DNA of 15,721 nt from Rhodospirillaceae bacterium UBA3470 (lineage in GTDB: Bacteria > Pseudomonadota > Alphaproteobacteria > Rhodospirillales > Casp-alpha2), in the NCBI GenBank assembly GCA_002378125.1, contig DFRF01000174.1, positions 965 through 16,685 of the forward strand. The letters are read 5' to 3'. Shown piece by piece: positions 7,569-13,821 of the stretch (positions are counted from its first letter, which is position 1; each line of letters opens with the position of its first letter). The translations under genes were made by a program, and so were the position numbers. The notes beneath the pieces were generated by a model. It saw only the letters and a list, made by a program, of their open reading frames with translations, was not told the origin of the DNA and did no database searches.

Positions 7569-9187
7569 GTCAGGGATTTTGCCGCATTTCCGCCTGCAAT
7601 GTAACCCCAAGTGAGACACGGCCCCAGTGTCGTGCCCGCGCCAACGCCCTTGGATCCGAAGCTGTTCGCCGTCACGTTGCCCGCTGCGTAGAGGCCGGGT
7701 AGGACCGTGCCGTCAGGTTTTAGAACACGGGCCTTGGTGTCCGTCCTGGCCCCACCCTTGGTGGCCAAGAAGCTCGCCTTGAAGGGCATGGCATAGAACG
7801 GCGCCTTCTCGATGGTACCGAGGGTTGGATTCGGCTTGTGGTCCGGGTCGCCCCCACGGTTCCGGTCCCAGATGGTTGCGCCTCGGCCAAAATCCTCATC
7901 CACGCCGGCGCGAGCGAATTCACTGAAGCGCGCGGCTGTTTCCACCAGACCGGTCGGATTAACATCGATCTGAGCCGCCAACTCAGCCAGAGTATCGGCA
8001 CGAAAGTGGTTGCCTTCGACGCCTTTCTTTGGCAGCGCGTGCGGATACTTCGCCGCAAACTGGCCATCATATATGCGCCATGCCGGCAGATGCAGGGGCT
8101 CACCCGTTCTCGGGTCGCGTTCGTCAAACGCCAGGCCCACATTCATCTGCTTTTCATTTATGAAGCGCTTACCGTGCTTGTTTACGATCATGGAATACGG
8201 CAGGAAATAGTCCGCCGCCGGCAAGCCGTGATGGGTTCGCCCTTCGTACTCCACAGGCGTCGTCCCCATGATCAGGGCCTGGTCCATGTGATCCAATTGC
8301 GCGCCTGCGGCCTCGGCCATGCACTGGCCGTCACCGGTGTTGGTATCGGGACTAGCGGTCCACTCCACGGGGCCTGGGAAAAATTTTGCCATCATCTCCG
8401 GATTCCACTCAAACCCGCCAGACGCCAGGATCACCGCCTTCGCGGCAACGGCTAGGGCGTCACCCACCCTTTCAACATCGATGCCAGTCACCACCCCCTC
8501 ATGAACTATCAGGTGCTTTGCCGCCGTCTCCGCCCATATGGTGACGCCAGCATCGATGCAGCCTCGCAGCAATCCGATAGTAAGCGCGTTGCCCCGCGTC
8601 CGTTTGTCCCACAACCGCCGCCAGAACAGGCGCGGCGCGAACCTGAGTGTCCAACGCTTTGGCTGGGCGTAGAAAAAGGTATCCACCACCTCCTCGTAGC
8701 TCAGTTCCACGTTCACGGCGGGCCGGCGGATCTTGTCTTTCCAAGCCCCCGCCTGGACGGCACGTATAGGCCCAGCGGAAACGTTGCGCCCGAAAGCTTT
8801 GCCGCCTTTAACTTCCGCGTAGGGGTCGGGGTCACGGTTTGGGTTGAAGGTGATGGGGGTCTGGTCTTCGACGAACCGCAGCATCTGCGGCGCTTCGTCG
8901 ACGAACGCCTGCCATAGGGGCTCCTCAGCATTGTGCCAACCAGCGGGGGAAACGGCACGGATGTAATTCATGGCATCGTCCGCTGAATCCTGAACGCCCA
9001 GGCGCGCTTGATGGTGATGGTTCGGCACCCAGATGCAGCCCCCGGACATTGCCGTAGTCCCACCGATGATGGGCGCCTTTTCAATGACTAGCACTTTCGC
9101 CCCCAGGTGGCCTGCCCGGAGCGCCGCGCTCAATCCCGCCGCGCCGGAACCGACTATAACGACGTCATATTCATGTTTCCCACTCAT
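7565..9187 (-). CDS. FAD-dependent oxidoreductase, KSTD/fumarate-reductase flavoprotein family
   Basis: 540 residues from the ATG at 9187-9185. An ATG 66 bases upstream would add a low-complexity tail and crowd the divergent GST gene, so I chose the internal start, where the Rossmann fold begins at once. GSGAAG (13-18) with Glu36 forms the ADP-binding motif, and GGTTAMSGG (42-50) is the second FAD contact shared with 3-ketosteroid-1-dehydrogenases. ILASGGFEWN (253-262), GLYAAGNVTANSFG (498-511) and VGAGTTLGPCLTWGYIAGG (515-533) are also family hallmarks. The tyrosine that 3-ketosteroid dehydrogenases carry before the C-terminal GxGxTxGP motif appears to be absent (KGVGAGTTLGP), so steroid dehydrogenation is not supported. 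It is probably a dehydrogenase or reductase acting on an activated C-C bond. It is translationally coupled to the dioxygenase. Confidence 0.88.
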   Translation of the reverse strand: MSGKHEYDVVIVGSGAAGLSAALRAGHLGAKVLVIEKAPIIGGTTAMSGGCIWVPNHHHQARLGVQDSADDAMNYIRAVSPAGWHNAEEPLWQAFVDEAPQMLRFVEDQTPITFNPNRDPDPYAEVKGGKAFGRNVSAGPIRAVQAGAWKDKIRRPAVNVELSYEEVVDTFFYAQPKRWTLRFAPRLFWRRLWDKRTRGNALTIGLLRGCIDAGVTIWAETAAKHLIVHEGVVTGIDVERVGDALAVAAKAVILASGGFEWNPEMMAKFFPGPVEWTASPDTNTGDGQCMAEAAGAQLDHMDQALIMGTTPVEYEGRTHHGLPAADYFLPYSMIVNKHGKRFINEKQMNVGLAFDERDPRTGEPLHLPAWRIYDGQFAAKYPHALPKKGVEGNHFRADTLAELAAQIDVNPTGLVETAARFSEFARAGVDEDFGRGATIWDRNRGGDPDHKPNPTLGTIEKAPFYAMPFKASFLATKGGARTDTKARVLKPDGTVLPGLYAAGNVTANSFGSKGVGAGTTLGPCLTWGYIAGGNAAKSLT

Positions 9188-9303
9188 TCCAAAAACATAG
9201 CGGAACCGGCCCGACCCGACAAAGCCTGACACCTGTTGTCCGTTTTCCCCCATGAAACGCGTTGCTGTTGAGGCTCTGTCGGTGCGGCCTTACGCTTTCA
9301 GCC
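9188..9303. promoter_or_regulatory. Divergent promoter region
   Basis: With the preferred starts at 9187 (-) and 9304 (+), 116 bases separate the flavoprotein-dioxygenase unit from the GST/MaoC unit. Promoters for both directions must lie here or just inside the ends. I see no clear -35/-10 pair or operator palindrome, so this assignment rests on gene arrangement only. Confidence 0.35.
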
Positions 9304-9915
9304 ATGAAACTTCACACCACGCCCTCCAGTCCCTTCGGCTTCATGGCGCGGATCAGAATCCTGGAGAAAAGCCTCCAGGACCGGATCAGGGTAATACCCG
9401 CCAAAACCCGGACTATCGATAGTCCCTATTATCAGGTCAACCCGTCAGGCCGGGTGCCGTATCTGATTTTAGACAACGGCATGGGGTTGGAAGGTTCGCA
9501 ATTAATCTGTGCCTACCTCGATCACCTGGATGGTCATCCCCGGTTCGATCATCCGGCAGGACCGGACGGTTGGGAATCGCGCCGTCTGGAAAGCCTGGCG
9601 CGCAGCATGCTGGACGGCATTTCCGTCTGGTCCCGGGAACTCAAGAGAGCCACCGATGAGCAATCGCCGACGATCATCGCACATGAGATCGCGCGGATTA
9701 AGCGCATGGTCGAAACCTGGGAGGAGAACGTCAACCATCCGCTGATGAACGGCGACTTCAATATGGCGCAGCTGACCTTGGCCGTAACCCTGAACATCGA
9801 ACACCGCATGGAAGGGTTCGAATTCCGCGGTACGCACCCGATCCTCACGGCCTGGGCTAATCGCCTAGCGGAACGGCCGTCGTTGAAGGAATTGCTGCTT
9901 CACTTGGCCGGATAA
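9304..9915 (+). CDS. Glutathione S-transferase-like protein
   Basis: 203 residues from ATG 9304. An earlier in-frame ATG at 9262 adds 14 residues before the conserved MKLHTTPSSPFGFMARI start, so the internal one is preferred. The N-terminal thioredoxin-like domain has SSPFGFMAR (8-16), where GSTs place their catalytic Ser/Cys. NPSGRVPYLIL (46-56) contains the cis-proline Val-Pro pair. GSQLICAYLD (64-73) replaces the usual glutathione-contacting ES motif with GS, then comes an all-helical C-terminal domain. It may conjugate or isomerise a reactive intermediate with glutathione, or bind without catalysis. It heads the unit divergent from the flavoprotein-dioxygenase pair and is followed after about 200 bases by the MaoC pair, so a role in the same pathway is plausible but unproven. 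Confidence 0.8.
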   Translation: MKLHTTPSSPFGFMARIRILEKSLQDRIRVIPAKTRTIDSPYYQVNPSGRVPYLILDNGMGLEGSQLICAYLDHLDGHPRFDHPAGPDGWESRRLESLARSMLDGISVWSRELKRATDEQSPTIIAHEIARIKRMVETWEENVNHPLMNGDFNMAQLTLAVTLNIEHRMEGFEFRGTHPILTAWANRLAERPSLKELLLHLAG

Positions 9916-10108
9916 GCCACGGCAGGCCATCCGGCGGCTTCAACGGCGACCCGCACGTCCGTGTCGTAGATAATTACGTGGCACACCTGGACTTCGCTGA
10001 TTTTGTGAAGCAACAACGTGGTGTCTGGCAGGAACATCTACCCAGCAATGAAACGCCGCCAGTTTGATCCCCAATGACGCCATTGCAAGAATGCCGTATC
10101 CAATGGAC

Positions 10109-10113
10109 AGGAG
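10109..10113 (+). promoter_or_regulatory. Shine-Dalgarno deciding the start of the first MaoC gene
   Basis: AGGAG lies 8 bases before ATG 10122 and selects it over an in-frame ATG at 10074, which has no such site. The preceding stretch from 9916 holds no gene I can support. Confidence 0.6.
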
Positions 10114-10121
10114 ACGCGATT

Positions 10122-10604
10122 ATGAGCGTTTTGAAGCTCGAAGAGTACGAGAACGACTTCTGGAAAGACGTCGACAACCGGATGTCCTGGGACCAGATCA
10201 TCCCAGGGGATCTAAGGAACACCAAACCTGTCTCCCTGACCCAAGAGGTGATTTCCCAGTTCGCCAAACTGATCGGCGACGATAACCCCCTCTACCATGA
10301 TGAGGAATACGCCAAGTCGACGCCTTATGGCGGCATCGTCGCGCCACCGAACATTCACATCGTCCTGATGTTCGCCTGCACAGACATTACGGATTGGATG
10401 CGGTCCCCCGGCACCATCAATTGTGGTCAGAGCTGGTACTACAACATTCCCGCCCGCCCAGGCGACACCATCACTATGCGCGGATCGGCCCTGGACAAGT
10501 TCATCAAGAAAGAACGCCTGTTCGCCGTTCACGAAAACGTCTTCACCAACCAGCACGGCCAGGTGATCTGCACTGGTCGCGGCCAAACCATCCGACCGGT
10601 TTGA
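10122..10604 (+). CDS. MaoC-like hot-dog protein, probable non-catalytic hydratase subunit
   Basis: 160 residues. The family motif region is GDDNPLYHDEEYA (52-64), followed by GGIVAPPNIHIV (70-81), as in MaoC/hydratase-2 and FAS1-like dehydratase N-terminal domains. Aligned to the canonical D-x-N-P-x-H motif, the aspartate (53) and Asn-Pro (55-56) are present but the catalytic histidine position is Tyr58. This suggests a structural or substrate-binding half, as in heterodimeric MaoC enzymes of the HadAB or ChsH type. A second MaoC protein starts 10 bases after the stop and carries the full motif, so the two are expected to form one (R)-specific enoyl-CoA hydratase or dehydratase. The enzyme probably adds water across an enoyl-CoA made by the neighbouring catabolic enzymes; the substrate is unknown. 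Confidence 0.85.
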   Translation: MSVLKLEEYENDFWKDVDNRMSWDQIIPGDLRNTKPVSLTQEVISQFAKLIGDDNPLYHDEEYAKSTPYGGIVAPPNIHIVLMFACTDITDWMRSPGTINCGQSWYYNIPARPGDTITMRGSALDKFIKKERLFAVHENVFTNQHGQVICTGRGQTIRPV

Positions 10605-10614
10605 GGCGGGAAAT

Positions 10615-11076
10615 ATGAGCACTCACGCGGAATTCAACAAGATCACCAGCGGCGAGAAAATTACCGGCCGGCCCTTCACTGTGACCCGGGAAACCATCGC
10701 CGACTTCGCCCTAGGGTCATTGGACTTCAATCCGCTCCACTTCGACGAAGACTACATGAAGGAGCAGTTCGGCAAAACTAAGTTCCGTGGTGTGATTATG
10801 CACGGCATGCAGAACTTCGCTATGATCACCCGCACGCTGACCGACTGGCTGACCCCTCGGAGCGGCTATCATCGCCGGCTGGAAACACGCTGGCTGACAC
10901 CAGTCTACCTGGGTGACACGATCACCCCAGTGGCTACGGTGAAACGGAAACTGGAAACTGGCGGTAGCCGCTGGATCGTTTTCGAAATCAACGTGACCAA
11001 TCAGAAAGGTATCAGCGTCGCCACTGGTGAGGCCATGGCTGAGTTCGCTGACGTGTTCCCGGGAGCGCCCACCTAA
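10615..11076 (+). CDS. MaoC-like dehydratase/hydratase, probable catalytic subunit
   Basis: 153 residues. The hydratase-2 motif is complete in GSLDFNPLHFDEDY (34-47): Asp37, Asn39-Pro40 and His42, followed by GVIMHGMQ (59-66), equivalent to the family's G-x-x-x-HG-M segment. Asp37 and His42 are the expected catalytic pair. It begins 10 bases after the first MaoC gene, with a purine-rich GAGGCGGGAAAT before the ATG, and is surely co-transcribed with it. Together they resemble a heteromeric hydratase or dehydratase acting on CoA thioesters. Its TAA stop at 11074-11076 overlaps the TAG stop of the convergent pterin dehydratase gene, so no separate terminator fits between them. Confidence 0.87.
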   Translation: MSTHAEFNKITSGEKITGRPFTVTRETIADFALGSLDFNPLHFDEDYMKEQFGKTKFRGVIMHGMQNFAMITRTLTDWLTPRSGYHRRLETRWLTPVYLGDTITPVATVKRKLETGGSRWIVFEINVTNQKGISVATGEAMAEFADVFPGAPT

Positions 11077-11360
11077 ACGCTACCATCCATAAACGCCGCG
11101 AGCTTAGTGTCCTTTTTGGTCACGCCGCCCGCGTCATGGGTCGTCAACGTCACCTCGACGCGGTTATAGACATTAAACCACTCGGGATGGTGATCCATCT
11201 TTTCCGCCATCAGGGCGGCCCGCGTCATGAAGCCGAAAGCTTCGTTAAAGTTAGTGAACTGGAACGTCTTCTGAATGGCATCGCGATCATCCATCTCAGT
11301 CCAGCCATCAAGCGCTACCAACTTCTCGGCGCGCGCCGCGCCCACTAGTTTCTCCTCCAC
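11073..11360 (-). CDS. phhB: 4a-hydroxytetrahydrobiopterin dehydratase (pterin-4a-carbinolamine dehydratase)
   Basis: 95 residues, normal for the PCD/DCoH family, which dehydrates 4a-hydroxytetrahydropterin to recycle the cofactor of aromatic amino acid hydroxylases. The signature EKMDHHPEWFNVYNRV (53-68) contains the two catalytic histidines (57 and 58), and the third conserved histidine is His75 in TTHDAGGVTKKD. The start is GTG at 11360-11358, with an excellent GGAGGAGGAG site at 11366-11375. No phenylalanine hydroxylase is in the window. Homologues are often found without a hydroxylase, where the protein may serve another pterin-related role. It is convergent with the MaoC pair and divergent from the broken metallopeptidase. 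Confidence 0.93.
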   Translation of the reverse strand: MEEKLVGAARAEKLVALDGWTEMDDRDAIQKTFQFTNFNEAFGFMTRAALMAEKMDHHPEWFNVYNRVEVTLTTHDAGGVTKKDTKLAAFMDGSV

Positions 11361-11365
11361 AGTGC

Positions 11366-11375
11366 TCCTCCTCCA
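11366..11375 (-). promoter_or_regulatory. Shine-Dalgarno for the GTG-started phhB gene
   Basis: Read on the minus strand this is GGAGGAGGAG, ending 5 bases before the GTG start codon. It supports GTG as the start, since no ATG is available at the proper position. Confidence 0.65.
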
Positions 11376-11485
11376 TTACATATACCTCTTCCAGACTTGA
11401 GATCTATTCTGCCTCAAATCAAGAGTACATTGCGGCCATCAGTTGGCAAACCGCGAACCTCGGCCAACCACCCTCGCTCGGCGAA

Positions 11486-11839
11486 ATGGAGAAGATGGCG
11501 GAACAAGCCTCCTGGATCATCCCAGAGGAACTGTGCTGGCACATCAATGGCGTGATGATACGCATCGTTGAATTCCCCGGCAGGGAAACGGAAGTGGAGA
11601 TGGGCCTGAAGTCGCCCTTCGACCTTTTAGGGCTCTACCGGGGCGTGTCGCTAGATCATAAGAGCGTCGCCTGGACGTCCGCGGAGATGAACATAATCTT
11701 AGTCTAACGCCGGCTGGTCCTAGATTACTGGTACGAGACGGGAGAGCCCCTCATGCGCCTTGTGCGCCATGTGCTGATCCATGAAATCGACCATTACCGC
11801 GGCCTCAGCGAGGCTAAAATGCAAAGGCCCGCTGTGTAA
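11486..11839 (+). pseudogene. Zincin-type metallopeptidase gene (PF06262-like) with one in-frame stop
   Basis: From ATG 11486 the frame reads through GVMIRIVEFPG and KSPFDLLGLYRGVSLDHKS to a TAA at 11705-11707. It then continues in the same frame with RRLVLDYWYETGE, LMRLVRHVLIHEIDHYRGLS and a second TAA at 11837-11839. The two halves together match the small minimal zincin metallopeptidases widespread in alphaproteobacteria: SPFDLLGLYRG, then ...YRRPLLDYW..., then VRHVLxHEIGHHFG. The stop replaces the conserved tyrosine before RRP. The zinc motif HExxH survives as HEIDH (11780-11794), but the usual HEIGHH has become HEIDHY. The start may have been further upstream, because PPSLGEM directly before the ATG also resembles the family N-terminus. 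Probably inactive; an intact protein would need readthrough. Confidence 0.78.
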
Positions 11840-11867
11840 GACGCGCACTGCCCTCTTCGGTGGCACA

Positions 11868-12051
11868 ATTATGAGCTTCGTTTTAGATACAATTCATCGT
11901 CTCGGTAGCAAACGAGAGGCCCCGAGAGACGTCGCAAGGCTTTCATCTACTTCTATTCCATCCGGCCCAGGTCTTCATTTTCCGGCATGAACCTTAGCTT
12001 GTCTCTATGCTGGTCCACGAAGCAGCTCATGTTGCTAACCGCACTGCATTT
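11868..12051 (-). other. Degraded minus-strand coding region
   Basis: Between the broken metallopeptidase and the short ORF ending at 12052, one minus-strand frame is open except for a few stops. It reads CFVDQHRDKLRFMPENEDLG then RME, two closely spaced TAG codons, and MKALRRLSGPLVCYRDDELY. After RME another frame gives EVDESLATSLGASRLLPRR. No family is recognised and no stretch is long enough to call a gene. The plus strand here (11840-12051) also shows no gene. Confidence 0.2.
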
Positions 12052-12210
12052 TTAGTCCAGACCAAGCTCAGCAAGTAACTCCTCAGCGCGTAATGATGGT
12101 TTATCGGTTTTCATCTCTGTCTCCTTATTCCAAAAAAGAGCCACCCCGGGTCGATGCACCAGCACGGCAAATTGTTGTTTAGAAAACCGAGGGGCTAAAA
12201 GTTCAGCCAC
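12052..12210 (-). CDS. Hypothetical small protein (52 aa from GTG, or 20 aa from an internal ATG)
   Basis: The minus-strand frame is open from 12234 to a TAA at 12054-12052. A GTG at 12210-12208 would give 52 residues, including VAELLAPRFSKQQFAVLVHR and, at the C-terminus, SLRAEELLAELGLD. An internal ATG at 12114-12112 has a very good AAGGAG (minus-strand reading of 12121-12126) 6 bases before it and would give a 20-residue peptide. I recognise no family. It lies in the AT-richer accessory stretch and may be a real short gene, a leader peptide or part of a decayed gene. Confidence 0.3.
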   Translation of the reverse strand: MAELLAPRFSKQQFAVLVHRPGVALFWNKETEMKTDKPSLRAEELLAELGLD

Positions 12211-12226
12211 ATGAACTCGGTTTTCT
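12181..12226. repeat. Perfect 11-bp inverted repeat with 24-nt loop
   Basis: AGAAAACCGAG at 12181-12191 is perfectly complementary to CTCGGTTTTCT at 12216-12226. The loop holds a smaller GGCT/AGCC pairing. T-rich sequence follows the right arm on the plus strand, so a weak bidirectional terminator is possible. It also lies upstream of the plus-strand small membrane gene and within or just before the minus-strand short ORF, where an operator or RNA hairpin is equally possible. Confidence 0.5.
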
Positions 12227-12278
12227 TCTATTATTTAATGGGGGAAAATTAGCGCGGGTTTTGTTGGAGGATACGTTC

Positions 12279-12443
12279 GTGAGGTGGATTACACGGCTGA
12301 TTTATTCGACGCTATTGTTCGCAGCCGGCTGGCTGTTCAACTTTGTGTTCGACATTCAGTTTGCTTTGGGTGTTGCTGCTGGCTGGCTAATGCGTGAGGG
12401 CTATGACAATGCGGGAAGTACGCTTCTGGAGTTGATTAGGTAA
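12279..12443 (+). CDS. Small two-helix membrane protein, function unknown
   Basis: 54 residues from GTG 12279, which has GGAGG at 12266-12270 spaced 8 bases upstream. An in-frame TTG at 12261 would lie before that site and is less likely. The protein has a basic N-terminus (RWITR), a hydrophobic stretch YSTLLFAAGWLFNFVF and a second weaker one, FALGVAAGWLM, then a polar tail. It is predicted to sit in the inner membrane as one or two helices. I recognise no family. It lies alone in the accessory stretch, followed by about 385 bases with no intact gene. A small toxin or phage-derived membrane protein is possible, but nothing in the sequence proves it. Confidence 0.5.
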   Translation: MRWITRLIYSTLLFAAGWLFNFVFDIQFALGVAAGWLMREGYDNAGSTLLELIR

Positions 12444-12478
12444 TGGATTCTGGATGTGTTCTGTAAAAGGTGTTCCGG

Positions 12479-12717
12479 CTAAGACTTAGGGTCCCATTTC
12501 CAGTTAATGTAGTCTTCAATCATCTTTGTCACCTTCCCTCGGTCACTTATCCGCGGATTGGTGCGTTCCTCAGGTAGCCACAATGATCGCATTTAAAGTC
12601 CATTTGATCGATGGCTAACGACTGCACCTCATCACCGCTTGGGCATTCCTTCTCAAGTCGATACTGTTTGTCGAATAGCTACTGCAACTCATCGTTCATG
12701 TGTTGCAATGTGTTCAT
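12479..12717 (-). pseudogene. Broken zinc-ribbon-like small protein gene
   Basis: From ATG 12717-12715 the minus strand reads MNTLQHMNDELQ, then an amber TAG, then in the same frame LFDKQYRLEKECPSGDEVQS and DQMDFKCDHCGYL before a TAA at 12549-12547. Just after CDHCGY the sequence continues sensibly in the -1 frame as PEERTNPRISDRGKVTKMIE and DYINWKWDPKS, ending at TAG 12481-12479. Removing one base change (CAG to TAG) and one frameshift gives a protein of about 80 residues with a coiled N-terminus and a CxxC knuckle. No family is recognised. The second half could alternatively be a separate 37-residue ORF from ATG 12592-12590. A 15-residue ORF (12761-12714) overlaps the first ATG as ATGA. The rest of 12444-12828 shows nothing else. 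Confidence 0.45.
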
Positions 12718-12828
12718 GGTCTATGCCACCGCAGTTTCTTCCAAACTTCCTCAGCTCTCATTAGATGACGGGAAACATCATTGCTATCGTAGATTTAGTT
12801 CTTAGAGCTATCTAGCTTGGCTTCACAA

Positions 12829-13821
12829 CTAGGCTATAAATTTTGTTACAAGCCCATCCATAATTTCTCTGATGTCTAATTTCTCAATCCATTTTTCCGG
12901 TATACATTCAACACCGTGCCAAGCTCCAAAAAGCTGACCTGCGATGGATGCTGTAGAATCACTATCACCTTCATGGTTGGCAGAAATCACGAGTGCATCT
13001 TGAAAGCTAGATGCTTTGAGCGCGGCATAAACGCCTATAGCAAGAGCTTCCTCCCCAACCCAGCCTTCGCCAAGTTTAGCAACACATTCCGAAGCCCCTA
13101 TCTCCAATTGCAATAATTCTAAAACCTTCAATAAAGCTACTATTGTCTCTTCGCCCTCAAAACTCTCGCCAAGCAAAGGCAATGTTTGGCCAACCGCATC
13201 TCTGAGTTGTTCGCCATCGAGAAGGAGACGAACAAGACAAGAAAGCGCACCGGCACTCAGATAACCTGAAGGGTGGCCGTGGGTCATAGCTGCAATTCGG
13301 CAACCCATATCGAACGCCTGTCTTGGTGTCCAAGATTCAATAAGGCCCATCGGCGCACTCCGCATAACCCCACCGCATCCCTTAGAGTTATTTATAGGAT
13401 CAGTCGGCGTTCCATGTGCCCCGTTACGGGTTGCAGACGTGCAGGTATTACCGGGAGCCCGCAAATGCCACAGCCGTTTATTGTGATAAATATTCCCTCT
13501 TGGGTGCCAGCTAATATCTGGAGCTTCCTGAGTGGCAAGCCAATCCACGTAGGCCAGTCGAATTTCTTCAAGGATAGTTTCGTCGGATTGACCAAGACCT
13601 CGGATCAGACCCTCGAAGGTAAACAAGGTCATTTGAGTATCGTCACTTACAACATAGTAACCGTCGGTCTCTTCAGGTTCTTGTATACCCGCTTCTCCGT
13701 AAGAAAAGCGAATAGAGCCTAAGCCCTTAAACTCAACCCGATACCCCATGGCATCTCCGATGGCTCCACCAAACAAGCACCCACGAACCCTATTTTCAGA
13801 ATTAATCGTCTTTCGGCTCAT
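12829..13821 (-). CDS. ADP-ribosylglycohydrolase (DraG/ARH family)
   Basis: 330 residues from the ATG at 13821-13819. That ATG overlaps the stop of the upstream DUF429 reading frame as ATGA, which favours it over a TTG seven codons earlier. The enzyme removes ADP-ribose from modified proteins or nucleic acids using two magnesium ions. Metal-binding motifs are GDAMG (22-26) with SDDTQM (59-64) at the N-terminal side and GDSDSTASIAG (285-295) at the C-terminal side. GCGGVMRSAPMG (148-159) and HGHPSGYLSAGALSCLV (181-197) are other family signatures. All key acidic residues are present, so it looks active. Its partner upstream is broken, and it sits in an AT-richer stretch near a tRNA. Targets could be an ADP-ribosylated host protein or the product of an ADP-ribosylating toxin; the window does not show which. 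Confidence 0.92.
   Translation of the reverse strand: MSRKTINSENRVRGCLFGGAIGDAMGYRVEFKGLGSIRFSYGEAGIQEPEETDGYYVVSDDTQMTLFTFEGLIRGLGQSDETILEEIRLAYVDWLATQEAPDISWHPRGNIYHNKRLWHLRAPGNTCTSATRNGAHGTPTDPINNSKGCGGVMRSAPMGLIESWTPRQAFDMGCRIAAMTHGHPSGYLSAGALSCLVRLLLDGEQLRDAVGQTLPLLGESFEGEETIVALLKVLELLQLEIGASECVAKLGEGWVGEEALAIGVYAALKASSFQDALVISANHEGDSDSTASIAGQLFGAWHGVECIPEKWIEKLDIREIMDGLVTKFIA

Noticed and set aside
7838..8455. 205-residue plus-strand open frame opposite the flavoprotein gene
   Set aside because: Antisense to a well-supported FAD enzyme; no start signal or recognisable motif.
9900..10037. 45-codon minus-strand ORF (starting MFLPDTTLLL) in the gap after the GST gene
   Set aside because: It overlaps the GST 3' end, has a stop directly before its ATG and no ribosome binding site. 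It reads somewhat like protein but has no family match I can name.
11896..11934. Imperfect inverted sequence around CGTCTCGG ... CCGAGAGACG as a possible terminator
   Set aside because: The stem is interrupted by a bulge and not followed by a T-tract; too weak to call.
11781..11990. 69-residue plus-strand open frame, including a small ORF from 11871
   Set aside because: It overlaps the zinc-motif part of the metallopeptidase relic in another frame; composition is not protein-like and there is no ribosome binding site.
12611..12805. 64-residue plus-strand open frame rich in Ser and Cys
   Set aside because: It is antisense to the zinc-ribbon relic, which reads much more like protein; the composition is typical of a shadow frame.
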